From positions 248,001 through 312,000 of the forward strand of contig NZ_VKNW01000004.1 in NCBI RefSeq assembly GCF_007474535.1: 64,000 nucleotides of DNA. Reading direction: 5' to 3'. Each line of letters opens with the position of its first letter. Position 1 is the first letter of the stretch. Shown piece after piece: positions 51,064 through 59,994 of the stretch. The stretch comes from Chryseobacterium echinoideorum. GTDB taxonomy: Bacteria > Bacteroidota > Bacteroidia > Flavobacteriales > Weeksellaceae. Position numbers and translations under genes: made by a program. The notes below the pieces were generated by a model, which had not been told where the DNA came from, did no database searches, and saw nothing but the letters and a program-made list of their open reading frames with translations.

Positions 51064-53511
51064 TTAAAAATCTACTAATACTTCTTTTTTAATGCTTTGA
51101 TATGCAGTAATTTCATCAAATTCTTTTAAACTTAACAAAACCAGCTTTTTATAAATCTCATAATTTTTGCCACGCGGTAATTTAAGCAAAATCTGAAACT
51201 GATAAAGATTGTTAAGACGCGCAATCTGCGATCTTTCCGGCCCTAAAACACATTCTTCAGGAAGGTATTTTCTTAGAACTGAGCCTAAAAACTGCGATGC
51301 ACGATTGACTTTATCATCCTTCCTGTGCTTCAGTTCGATCATAATTAGTTTAGTGAAAGGCGGATAATGAAATTTTTGACGTTCTGTAAGAAAATATTTA
51401 TAAATTTTAGGAATATTATTCATTTTAATCAACTGAAAAACAGAATGATCAGGATTGAAAGTCTGAATTAAAATCCTTCCGGCTCCCGAAACTCTTCCTG
51501 CTCTTCCCGAAACCTGCGTGATCAGCTGATAGGCTCTTTCTTCAGCTCTGAAATCCTGCACATACAACATAGAATCCGCTTTCGGAATGGCTACCAGTTC
51601 GATATGTTCAAAATCAAGACCTTTGGAAATCATCTGAGTTCCTACAACAATATCCGTCTCTCTTTCTTCAATTTTTTCGTACAGTTTTTCGTAGGCAAAC
51701 TTTTTCCGCATAGAATCTACATCCATCCTGTCAACTTCACTATCAGGAAAAATTTTTGAAACCTCCTCATGAATCTGCTCCACTCCCACTCCTCTTTCAT
51801 TGAGATTTTCAGAATAACATTTTGGGCAGACTTTAGGCTTTGAAGCTCTTTGTCCGCAGTAATGACACTTCATTTCATTAGCAGACTTATGATACGTCAT
51901 CACGACATCACAATTGGAGCAATAATTTACATAGCCGCAAGATTCGCATTCTAAAACACTTGCATAACCACGACGGTTATGAAGAATAATCGTCTGATTT
52001 TTGTCTTCGAGCGTTTTCCTGATTTCATCAATCAGCTTTAAAGAAAAATTACCGGAAACTTTTTTAGAATCCTGAGCTTCTTTGAAGTTGATAAGTTCAA
52101 ATTCAGGCAATTTCACATTTCCGAATCTTTCACTCAAAAAAACATACTGTATTTTTCCTTTTCTGGCAGAATAATAACTTTCTACAGAAGGGGTAGCAGA
52201 ACCTAAAATCACTTGAGCCTCATAAAATTTAGCCAGAACCAATGCTGCATCTTTCGCATTAAAATAAGGAGAAACTTCACGGGGTTTGTATCCGGAATCA
52301 TGCTCTTCGTCCACAATAATCAATCCCAAATTATGAAATGGCAGAAATAAGGAGTTTCTTGTGGCAATTAAAACCTTTATATCATTATTTTTGACTCTTC
52401 GCCAGATTTCTACTTTTTCAAAATCGGTGAGTTTCTGATGGTAAAAGCCCAGTTGCCTTCCGTATTTTTTCTCTAAACGCTGCGTGATCTGCTTGGTAAG
52501 TGAAATTTCCGGCAAAAGAAAAAGTACATTTTTGCCCTGAGAAATGCAATCTTCAATTTTTTCCAGATAAATGTGAGTCTTTCCCGAAGAAGTTACGCCG
52601 TGAAGCAGCACATTTCTATTTTCCGAAAAAGCCTCATCAATTTCAACCACCGCTGTTTTCTGAATTTCCGTGAGTTTTTCTACTTCTTCAATCTCACCTT
52701 CGTAGCTTTCAATTCTATCTTTCTGCAGATAATATTCCTGCACAAGATTTTTGTCTGCTAAAGATTTAAAATGTGAACTCGCAAAATATCCGTCTTCAAA
52801 TAATTCTGATTTTCTGATGGGCAGATCAGGATTTTCCGTCTGTTTTTCCAGAATATGGAGAAAAAGATCTTTCTGTTTTTTAGCTTTATTTAATTGTAAA
52901 AGAATATCGGTAAGATTCTTAGTTTTTAGAACCTCATCATTTATTTTTACATAGGCAACTTCTTTTGCTTTATACTTTTCAGCAACTTTTTCATCAATCT
53001 CAATATACTGTAAATCAATTAATGAATTGATGGTTTTAATAATATCTTTTTTCGGGATAAAAGCTTCAATATCAGACAAGTTAATCAGCTGCCTCACTTC
53101 CAGTGCCTGAATGAGATACATTTCATTGACATCCAGGTTTTCAAATTCAATTGTTGCATTTGGCTTTAATTTAAGATAAGTTTCACTTTCCAGTTTTAAA
53201 GAAGACGGAAAAGCAAACCTGTAGATTTCACCCAAATTACAGAGATAATAATCCGAAAGCCATTTCCAGAACTTAATTTGTTGCAAAGGTAAAATCGGCT
53301 GATCATCCAAAATACTGATCACCTCTTTCGGAACAAAACTTTCGGGAGCTTCATCGTGAAGCTCAAATACAATTCCCGTATAAATTTTTTTTCCGCCAAA
53401 GGGAATTAAAACTCTCATTCCTGACTGAATGGATGCTATTAAATTATCCGGAACTTTATAAGTAAAAGTTCCTTTAAGATTGAGCGGTAAAATAATCTGA
53501 GCGTATTGCAA
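51064..53511 (-). CDS. priA: Primosomal helicase PriA
   Basis: 815 residues. 3' DNA-binding domain at the N-terminus (YAQIILPLNLKGTFTYKVPD). Helicase core with Walker A LHGVTSSGKTHIY, Walker B IIVDEEHDSGY, and ATRNSLFLPF. Zinc-binding cysteines are in CESCGYVNYCSNCD and CHYCGQR...CPKCYSENL. The helicase C-terminal lobe has VGTQMISKGLDFEHIELV and QVSGRAGRVSGAG. It restarts stalled replication forks. It is longer than E. coli PriA (732), mostly through inserts before the core. Confidence 0.96.
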   Translation of the reverse strand: MQYAQIILPLNLKGTFTYKVPDNLIASIQSGMRVLIPFGGKKIYTGIVFELHDEAPESFVPKEVISILDDQPILPLQQIKFWKWLSDYYLCNLGEIYRFAFPSSLKLESETYLKLKPNATIEFENLDVNEMYLIQALEVRQLINLSDIEAFIPKKDIIKTINSLIDLQYIEIDEKVAEKYKAKEVAYVKINDEVLKTKNLTDILLQLNKAKKQKDLFLHILEKQTENPDLPIRKSELFEDGYFASSHFKSLADKNLVQEYYLQKDRIESYEGEIEEVEKLTEIQKTAVVEIDEAFSENRNVLLHGVTSSGKTHIYLEKIEDCISQGKNVLFLLPEISLTKQITQRLEKKYGRQLGFYHQKLTDFEKVEIWRRVKNNDIKVLIATRNSLFLPFHNLGLIIVDEEHDSGYKPREVSPYFNAKDAALVLAKFYEAQVILGSATPSVESYYSARKGKIQYVFLSERFGNVKLPEFELINFKEAQDSKKVSGNFSLKLIDEIRKTLEDKNQTIILHNRRGYASVLECESCGYVNYCSNCDVVMTYHKSANEMKCHYCGQRASKPKVCPKCYSENLNERGVGVEQIHEEVSKIFPDSEVDRMDVDSMRKKFAYEKLYEKIEERETDIVVGTQMISKGLDFEHIELVAIPKADSMLYVQDFRAEERAYQLITQVSGRAGRVSGAGRILIQTFNPDHSVFQLIKMNNIPKIYKYFLTERQKFHYPPFTKLIMIELKHRKDDKVNRASQFLGSVLRKYLPEECVLGPERSQIARLNNLYQFQILLKLPRGKNYEIYKKLVLLSLKEFDEITAYQSIKKEVLVDF

Positions 53512-53655
53512 GGGAATAATTAAAGTGTAAAATTAGATTTTCTTTACCTAAGTACAAAACCTCAACGCTTTTTTTGCTTGGAAACATCAGATCATAAAAT
53601 GTTTTAAAATATTATCAAGAATTCTTTAATACAAATTTCCAATTCAAAAAAACTT

Positions 53656-53663
53656 TATCTTTG
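53656..53663 (+). promoter_or_regulatory. TATCTTTG -7 box of lptB
   Basis: An exact TAnnTTTG match ending 5 nt before the ATG at 53669, so the transcript should be almost leaderless. Confidence 0.6.
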
Positions 53664-53668
53664 CGACT

Positions 53669-54730
53669 ATGATTTTACGAGGAGAAAACTTAATCAAGGA
53701 ATACGGCCCTAAAAAAGTCGTAAAAGGTGTTTCTGTACAGGTTCAGCAGGGAGAAATTGTTGGTTTGCTTGGTCCGAACGGAGCCGGAAAAACCACTTCT
53801 TTCTATATGATTGTAGGATTGGTAAAACCTACTTCCGGAAAAATTTTCCTCGACAAACAGGAAATTACGAATGATGCCATGTACCGCCGCGCTCAGAAAG
53901 GAATCGGTTATCTTGCTCAGGAAGCTTCGGTTTTCAGAAAACTTTCGGTTGAAGATAATATTCTGGGAGTTTTACAGCTGACCAAGCTTTCAAAAAGAGA
54001 ACAGCAGATCAAATGTGACGAACTGATTGAAGAATTTTCTCTGCAACACGTTCGTAAGAACAGAGGCGATCTGCTTTCGGGAGGAGAAAGACGGAGAACC
54101 GAAATTGCAAGGTGCTTGGCTACTGACCCAAGTTTCATTCTACTGGATGAACCTTTCGCCGGAGTTGACCCGATTGCCGTAGAAGATATTCAGAAAATCG
54201 TAAGAAGTTTAACCGACAAAAACATCGGAATTCTGATTACCGATCACAATGTACAGCAAACTTTGGCAATTACCAACAAAACCTATATCATGTTTGAAGG
54301 AAAGATTCTGAAGGAAGGTCTTCCCGAAGATCTGGCAAATGACCCGCAGGTAAGAGAAGCGTATCTGGGAGAAAACTTTGTTTATCAGAGTATTTTTGAT
54401 AAACCTAAGAAGAAAACATATGTTTATAATATCTGGGCAGGAAATTTTGATTCTAAATCGCAGCTTAAAAACTATGTGGATGATAATTTCACTCAATTTA
54501 ATGATTTGAGATTGATGTACGGTTTTGAAGACATTAGTTTTGCCTCTCTTGCTAATTCTGAAATTGAACATATCTTTAGTGAAATTGTTGATAAAACCGC
54601 CAATAATTCTTTTGTTTTTCAGAAGAAAGAAATCAACTCGCTTTATTCTTTAGAACAGGCAGAAGCCGAATCAAAGGCGATAAGTAAAGCAGAATTACAT
54701 TATCTTACCAGTTACAGTTTTGAGGGATGA
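53669..54730 (+). CDS. lptB: LPS transport ATPase LptB with extra C-terminal domain
   Basis: 353 residues. ABC ATPase core in residues 1-240: Walker A GPNGAGKTT (35-43), Q-loop YLAQEAS, signature LLSGGERRRTEIARC, Walker B FILLDEPFAGVD, switch His in ITDHNV, and the family-specific end REAYLGENF. E. coli LptB ends here at 241. Residues 241-353 are an added domain (YVYNIWAGNFDSKSQLKNYV, FEDISFASLANSEIEHIFSE) with an Imm22/DUF4284-like look by eye. The frame is open through the junction. It powers LPS export to the outer membrane. Confidence 0.93.
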   Translation: MILRGENLIKEYGPKKVVKGVSVQVQQGEIVGLLGPNGAGKTTSFYMIVGLVKPTSGKIFLDKQEITNDAMYRRAQKGIGYLAQEASVFRKLSVEDNILGVLQLTKLSKREQQIKCDELIEEFSLQHVRKNRGDLLSGGERRRTEIARCLATDPSFILLDEPFAGVDPIAVEDIQKIVRSLTDKNIGILITDHNVQQTLAITNKTYIMFEGKILKEGLPEDLANDPQVREAYLGENFVYQSIFDKPKKKTYVYNIWAGNFDSKSQLKNYVDDNFTQFNDLRLMYGFEDISFASLANSEIEHIFSEIVDKTANNSFVFQKKEINSLYSLEQAEAESKAISKAELHYLTSYSFEG

Positions 54731-54808
54731 TTATCAATCAGCTAAAATGTTATGAATATTTATATCTAAAATTGAATTCAATTTTTTTTTGAAAAAAATT
54801 CTAAATTA

Positions 54809-54832
54809 AAACTGACTTAGGTCAGTTTTTTT
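54809..54832 (+). terminator. Terminator of lptB
   Basis: An 8-bp stem (54809-54816 with 54821-54828) with loop TTAG, followed by a T-run. Confidence 0.85.
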
Positions 54833-54865
54833 ATGGATGAAAAAATATAAATTATTAATTTAAGC

Positions 54866-54873
54866 TAAATTTG
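54866..54873 (+). promoter_or_regulatory. TAAATTTG -7 box of the WYL regulator
   Basis: An exact TAnnTTTG match 37 nt upstream of the ATG at 54911. Confidence 0.45.
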
Positions 54874-54910
54874 TATTACCTCAGAACCAATAAGAGCGTT
54901 TTAATTAAAA

Positions 54911-55861
54911 ATGAACGATCATTATCTAAAAAAACTCGACCGTGTTACTGCAATCCTCACTCAGTTACAATCAAAACCAGTGGTAAGAGCACAAGATTTA
55001 GCTGAAAAATTTGATGTAAGTATCAGAACCATTTACCGTGACGTAAAAACTTTGGAAAATGCCGGAATTCCTATTATCGGAGAAGCAGGAAGCGGATATT
55101 CTCTGATGGACGGCTACAAGCTTCCTCCGGTAATGTTTACTAAAGAAGAAGTTCTGAGCTTTATTACCGCTAAAAAACTGATGCAGCGCTATTCACATGA
55201 AAGTTTAGGAAGTCATTATAAAACAGCGATGGAAAAGGTACGCTCGGTACTGAAATATTCTGACCGGAATTTACTGGCAAACATCGAAAAGCAAATTGAT
55301 ATTTATGATTACTATCCAAAAACTGAAGATAAAATAAAAAATATCATTCCGATTATTTTGGAAAGTATTGCAGAAAAAGTTCAGCTAAAGATTGACTATA
55401 AAACAGTAAACGAAGAAATTTCTACCAGAACAATTGAAGTGGTCGGTGTATTTTTTGAGTTCAATTATTGGTATATTATTGCGTATTGTACTTTGCGGAA
55501 TGATTTCAGACAATTTAGAATCGACCGGATTTTAAAATTAACAAAGACGCAAATTCCTTTTTTTCAGGAATACGGACAAATCAACGATTACCGGAAAAAC
55601 CCCAATGGAAATAAAACGATCGTCAGACTTTTGGTTGATAAAAAAATCATGGGGCATTTAGGAAATTCTAAAATCTATTATGGTTTAACCAAAGAAATAG
55701 AAACAGAAAGTGGTTTTGAACTGACTTTTGAAACAGAATGGATTAATGAAGGGTTCCCTCGCTGGCTGATTACTTTTGCTGACTACGCTGAAATTATAGA
55801 ACCCGAATCTTTAAAATTTAAGATGAAAGAACTGATCCAGAAAGTTTCTAAGAATTTTTAA
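54911..55861 (+). CDS. HTH/WYL-domain transcriptional regulator (YafY type)
   Basis: 316 residues. N-terminal winged helix-turn-helix (VVRAQDLAEKFDVSIRTIYR, DVKTLENAGIPIIGEAGSGY). A WYL domain follows at about 140-220 (KVQLKIDYKTVNEEIST, NYWYIIAYCTLRNDFRQFRI), with a WCX-like end (RWLITFADYAEIIEPESLKF). It is convergent with a DinB gene; in many genomes YafY regulators neighbour DinB or YdeI-type stress proteins. The effector is unknown. Confidence 0.92.
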   Translation: MNDHYLKKLDRVTAILTQLQSKPVVRAQDLAEKFDVSIRTIYRDVKTLENAGIPIIGEAGSGYSLMDGYKLPPVMFTKEEVLSFITAKKLMQRYSHESLGSHYKTAMEKVRSVLKYSDRNLLANIEKQIDIYDYYPKTEDKIKNIIPIILESIAEKVQLKIDYKTVNEEISTRTIEVVGVFFEFNYWYIIAYCTLRNDFRQFRIDRILKLTKTQIPFFQEYGQINDYRKNPNGNKTIVRLLVDKKIMGHLGNSKIYYGLTKEIETESGFELTFETEWINEGFPRWLITFADYAEIIEPESLKFKMKELIQKVSKNF

Positions 55862-55866
55862 TAAAA

Positions 55867-55920
55867 ATCTCCCACAGATTCTAAAATTAATTTGATTCAA
55901 CATCAAAACCTGTGGGAGAT
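55867..55920. terminator. Shared terminator between the WYL and DinB genes
   Basis: An 11-bp perfect stem (55867-55877 with 55910-55920) with a 32-nt loop lies in the middle of the convergent intergenic region. The long loop and modest A/T tails make it a less certain terminator. Confidence 0.55.
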
Positions 55921-55954
55921 AAAATCTAAATTATCCGTAAAAATGGTGGAAAAT

Positions 55955-56446
55955 CTAAAATCTTTCCCAGAAGAAAGGCGGTTCCATTCCTAAAGCTCTT
56001 AAATATACATAACCTTGACCGCGGTGATGTATCTCATTATCAATGAAGTAAAGAATATTCTGATATACAGGAAACTCGTACTGCCCGAAAAGATTGAATG
56101 TTTCCTGAAATCTTTCCTCAGAAATCTGATTAAAATACTGATTAATCACCTCTGTTTCTTCATCCCACTTTGTCAGAATTTCTTCTTTGGTTTTAGGTTT
56201 AAATTCTTCTTCAGAAAATTCTTTAATCTGATGATTTACAATCCCTTTCAAAGCCGGACCTCCAATACTGATCAGCTCAACTGCCAATTTTGCAAAGGGT
56301 CTCATTCCACCTATCGAAAATTCAAACAAATCTTTTTCAGGAAACATTTCAATAACCCTTCTTGTCAAATTTCTGTGACCTTGCCAATGTTCAAGTAATT
56401 GTGCTGATGAGATAAACTGTTGGGTTTTCGCTGCTGTTGTTGTCAT
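55955..56446 (-). CDS. DinB-family protein
   Basis: 163 residues. DinB-type histidines are in LEHWQGHRNLTRRVI (first, ligand candidate) and FIDNEIHHRGQGYVYLRAL (second and third, HHRGQ motif). The N-terminal SSAQLLEHWQGH is typical of DinB damage-inducible proteins and mycothiol/bacillithiol-type transferases. Together with ypdA, a bacillithiol-transferase role is conceivable (inference). Confidence 0.9.
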   Translation of the reverse strand: MTTTAAKTQQFISSAQLLEHWQGHRNLTRRVIEMFPEKDLFEFSIGGMRPFAKLAVELISIGGPALKGIVNHQIKEFSEEEFKPKTKEEILTKWDEETEVINQYFNQISEERFQETFNLFGQYEFPVYQNILYFIDNEIHHRGQGYVYLRALGMEPPFFWERF

Positions 56447-56473
56447 AATTCTGTTTTATTTGTTAATGTTAAA

Positions 56474-56481
56474 CAAAGGTA
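56474..56481 (-). promoter_or_regulatory. TACCTTTG -7 box of the DinB gene
   Basis: A minus-strand TAnnTTTG match 27 nt upstream of the ATG at 56446. The nearest TTG is only 14 nt further upstream, so the -33 element is uncertain. Confidence 0.4.
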
Positions 56482-56664
56482 AGAGCAGTTGATGACAACA
56501 GTTTGTCAGCAGAATTTTCATTTTATAAAAATATTTTTTAAAATTTTTAAATAAAAATAAAATTTGTACGTTATGCTAATAATGATGCGGAAATTCAGAC
56601 TAAAAATATGTAGAGGTAGATAAATAATTTTGAAATTGGCCGGTCTTTAAGGGATCGGTCTTTT

Positions 56665-59163
56665 TTATTGGGAAATAGTATCCCACAAACTCATCACTTC
56701 AATATTTTTTGATGGTTTAGATAATTTGATTCTTCTGGAAGTTTTCGGCAACAGATCAAAAAAATTGTCGCTGAAATGAGTATCACCTATCAAATAAACA
56801 TCTTTCGCCAGAACATCAGTTGAAACTTCGATTTCTGTGGATGATATTTTCTTGATTTTAATATTAGGTTTTGGAAGTTTTAAATCTTTTGGTTTTACAA
56901 AAAAATAATTAGCCTGAGCAAAAATTTTATCACTTTCATCTTTAACAGAAATTGCTAGATAAATTTCATTTTTGTTTAAATCTCCTATAATTTCTTCAAG
57001 TGAAAAAGGAAATTTTAATATTCCATTTGGCTCTATAGTACTAGAATCGGCTAATCCTCCCGAGCCTTTTTTTTGACCATTAAACTTCATAATATCAAAA
57101 TCTAAATATAAATCTTCAACCTTTTCTAAATTATTATTAACTACATAAAAGTTTAAAATTTCATCTTGTTCTATATTCTCTTCCGAAATTAAAATCACTT
57201 GATTTTCAAAACTTCTCTTAACCTGATAATGAAGAGCTTTCCAATTCCCCAAATAATCAATCGACGACCACGAAACAACAGGCCAACAATCATTCAGCTG
57301 CCAATACAGCGTTCCCATGTTATAAGGTTTTCCACGGCGGTGTGCTTCAATGGCAATCTGCATTCCTCGAGCCTGGAGTAATTGGGAAACGTAATTATAT
57401 TTTACAAAATCAGTCGGGACTTTATAATCTCTTTCCATATATTTCTGAATAATTTCCCAACCTCTGGAATGTTTTTCGTGAGCTTTTATGGTTGGATTTT
57501 GTAAATTTAAATCTGGTTTCCCCGAAAACATAAATTTTGTGGTTTCCAAAGTCGGCATTCCCTGAAAACCGTATTCAGAAGCAAACCTTGGAACTTTTTT
57601 GTTGTAAATTTCGAAAGGTTCTTCGCCCCACCAAACTCCCCAATAATGAGAATCGCCTTCTGTAAGACTTTCTTTGTGTCCCCATCCGATTGAAGGCGAA
57701 CTTTCCCAATAAATTTGCTTGTCTGCGGTTGCATATTTTTTTATTGCATTCGGGATAACTTCATCAAAGATAGTTTTATAATCCTTCCAAACCTGTAAAG
57801 AATCTTCTTTGGAATATTTGAATTGCTTTTGATAGCCCCAGTTGACAATAGCTTCATCAATTTCATTATTTCCGCACCATAAAGCCAGAGAAGGATGATT
57901 TTGTAATCTCTCGATCTGATCTTTGACTTCAATTTCTACATTTTTCTGAAAATTTTCATCGGATGGATAAAAACTTCCTGCAAACATAAAATCCTGCCAC
58001 ACGAGAATTCCGTTTTTGTCACAGGCTTTGTAAAATTCATCATCTTCGTAAATTCCGCCACCCCAAACACGAATCATATTCATATTGGCATCTTTACAGT
58101 CTTTGATTAGTTTATGGTATTTTTCTTTAGACATTCTGGGCGAAAAGCTGTCACCGGGAATCCAATTCACCCCTTTTGCATACAGAGGATTTCCATTAAC
58201 TTTAAAATAAAACGATTTTCCTTTTTCGTCTTTTTCCTGAATTAACTCTACCGTTCGCAGACCTATTCTTTCTTCTTTTTTACTGATTGTATTTAACCCA
58301 TCTTTTAAAGAAAATTTAAGCAGATAAATATGTGCTTTCCCCCATCCGTTGGGTTGCCAGAAATGCGGATTTTCAATCGTAAACGGAATTGAAATCTTAT
58401 TTACGCCTTGTTTTAAATAGATATTATGACTTTTATCTTCAATTAAAAAGCTATATTTCCCTTCTTTCTCAGCAAATATTTCTGCATGAATATCCAAATC
58501 TGCTTTTTGCTTTGTTAAATTTTTATGTTCGATTTTTATATTTTCAAATTTGGCGTTATTCCAGAAGTTCAACTTTACATCTTTCCAGATTCCAGCGGTA
58601 ACCAATATCGGTCCCCAATCCCAACCAAACTGATACTGCGCTTTTCGTACAAAACTTCTCGGAGATTCCGGCGTGGTGAAAGAAACTTTTTTTGCTAAAT
58701 CTTTTCCTACGTTTACCGCAGATTTGAATTTAATTTGCAATAAATTATTTCCAATTTTCAAATTCTGCTTCACTGGACTTGTCCATTTTCTGAACATATT
58801 ATCGGTTGAAAGCAGCAATTTTCCATTTAAATAAATATCGGAAAACGTATCCACACCATCAAAAACCAACTCAATATTTTGATTTTCTATTTCTTTAGAT
58901 GAAATTTTAAATGTAGTCTGATAATCCCAATCTTCACTTTCAATCCACTGAACTTTTTTTTCGTTTTCATCTTTGAAAGGATCAGGAATGATGTTGTTAT
59001 TCATCAAATCCAAATGAACAGTTCCCGGAACTGTTGCAGTAAGCCATTTTTGATCTTTTGCATTTTTGAACTGCCATTTTTCAGAAGATAAATTCCGCTC
59101 AGAAGATTGAGCAAATATTATATTTTGAATAAGGAAAAAAAGAAAAAATAAGCTTCTATTCAT
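56665..59163 (-). CDS. GH2 beta-mannosidase
   Basis: 832 residues. Signal peptide (about 1-18, ending FAQ). GH2 sugar-binding domain at the N-terminus (KWLTATVPGTVHLDLMNNNI), then Ig-like domain and (beta/alpha)8 barrel with RVWGGGIYEDDEFYKACDKN. Acid/base Glu in WCGNNEIDEA; nucleophile Glu in FASEYGFQGMPT. The pattern is the beta-mannosidase (mannosidase-type GH2) variant. It cleaves terminal beta-1,4-mannose, for example the Man-GlcNAc link of N-glycan cores. Its start ATG overlaps the GxxExxY stop (TAATG). Confidence 0.93.
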   Translation of the reverse strand: MNRSLFFLFFLIQNIIFAQSSERNLSSEKWQFKNAKDQKWLTATVPGTVHLDLMNNNIIPDPFKDENEKKVQWIESEDWDYQTTFKISSKEIENQNIELVFDGVDTFSDIYLNGKLLLSTDNMFRKWTSPVKQNLKIGNNLLQIKFKSAVNVGKDLAKKVSFTTPESPRSFVRKAQYQFGWDWGPILVTAGIWKDVKLNFWNNAKFENIKIEHKNLTKQKADLDIHAEIFAEKEGKYSFLIEDKSHNIYLKQGVNKISIPFTIENPHFWQPNGWGKAHIYLLKFSLKDGLNTISKKEERIGLRTVELIQEKDEKGKSFYFKVNGNPLYAKGVNWIPGDSFSPRMSKEKYHKLIKDCKDANMNMIRVWGGGIYEDDEFYKACDKNGILVWQDFMFAGSFYPSDENFQKNVEIEVKDQIERLQNHPSLALWCGNNEIDEAIVNWGYQKQFKYSKEDSLQVWKDYKTIFDEVIPNAIKKYATADKQIYWESSPSIGWGHKESLTEGDSHYWGVWWGEEPFEIYNKKVPRFASEYGFQGMPTLETTKFMFSGKPDLNLQNPTIKAHEKHSRGWEIIQKYMERDYKVPTDFVKYNYVSQLLQARGMQIAIEAHRRGKPYNMGTLYWQLNDCWPVVSWSSIDYLGNWKALHYQVKRSFENQVILISEENIEQDEILNFYVVNNNLEKVEDLYLDFDIMKFNGQKKGSGGLADSSTIEPNGILKFPFSLEEIIGDLNKNEIYLAISVKDESDKIFAQANYFFVKPKDLKLPKPNIKIKKISSTEIEVSTDVLAKDVYLIGDTHFSDNFFDLLPKTSRRIKLSKPSKNIEVMSLWDTISQ

Positions 59164-59540
59164 TATAATTTATTTACAATTCTATGAATTCCATCTTTGA
59201 TTAAAGTTGTATTAAAATTAATTAGAAGACCAAGTTTGATATTGGTCAGTTTTAAATAAGTCAGAACCTGCGAGTAAAATATCGGATGAATATCTAAAAC
59301 TGATTTTATTTTAATAATTACTTTACTCTTAACAATTAAATCTATTCTGTAAGCGTTATCAATGGATAATTCTTTATATTTTAAAGATAATAAAATTTGA
59401 TTTTCAACTTTTAGCCCTAGTTTTTTCAATTCGTATACTAAAGCAATCTCATAGGCATTTTCTAATAAACCAACTCCGATTGTTTTGTGTACTTCTAATG
59501 CTGCACCTATAATTTTATAGGATAATTCGTTTTCTGTCAT
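59163..59540 (-). CDS. GxxExxY family protein (PD-(D/E)XK superfamily 3)
   Basis: 125 residues. The GxxExxY motif is at 24-30 (GLLENAY). A later nuclease-like core follows (YRIDLIVKSKVIIKIKSVLD, with D-x18-K-x-K spacing resembling (D/E)-x-K), and the C-terminal GLLINFNTTLIKDGIHRIVN. Proteins of this family occur in many copies in Bacteroidota and Planctomycetes and are often next to repeats. Function not established. It abuts the 165-bp tandem repeat region upstream and couples to the beta-mannosidase start. Confidence 0.88.
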   Translation of the reverse strand: MTENELSYKIIGAALEVHKTIGVGLLENAYEIALVYELKKLGLKVENQILLSLKYKELSIDNAYRIDLIVKSKVIIKIKSVLDIHPIFYSQVLTYLKLTNIKLGLLINFNTTLIKDGIHRIVNKL

Positions 59541-59576
59541 TTGTGTTTGTGTTTAATATTTACTTAAATAAGCTTG

Positions 59577-59994
59577 TTTACGTTTAAATGTTATTTTTTT
59601 AACGCAAAGATCATTCTTTTAAATTTTAATTATTTTTATTAAGCTTTGCGTTTATATGCAGTTTTTAAACGCAAAGTTATTTTCTTCATAATTATTTTTA
59701 GGTGCAAAAGAATAGCAAACAAGTTGCTTAAGCGTGAAAATACATGCGCTTTATAAAATCAATTTATTGATTATTCTTTGCTCCTTATATTTTGAATATT
59801 TTTATTAAGCTTTGCGTTTAAATGCTACTTTTTAACGCAAAGATCATTTTTTTATTTAACATTTTAAGATGCAAAGAGTAGCAAACAAGTTGCTTAATCG
59901 TGAATATACATGAGCATTAAATCAATTTATTGATTACTCTTTGCTCCTTAAGTTTTAATTACTTTTATTAAACTTTGCGTTTAAAATCAATTCT
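59577..59994. repeat. Tandem array of a structured 165-bp repeat
   Basis: The 454-bp gap 59541-59994 holds no gene. Two complete copies start at 59641 and 59807 (period 166, then 163 bp). A truncated copy precedes (59577-59640) and another follows (59970 to the edge of cutC). Each copy has a hairpin CTTTGCGTTT...AAACGCAAAG and a second hairpin with arms GCAAA(A)GAATA / TATTCTTTGC in copy 1 and GCAAAGAGTA / TACTCTTTGC in copy 2, plus AATCAATTTATTGATT. The second-hairpin arms differ by a compensatory change. Confidence 0.8.

Noticed and set aside
56584..56664. Terminator-like GGTCTTTAAGGGATCGGTC upstream of the GH2 stop
   Set aside because: The CGGTC copies are direct, not inverted, repeats, so no stem forms.
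59577..59994. CRISPR array
   Set aside because: The unit is about 165 bp with only two full copies and no unique spacers.
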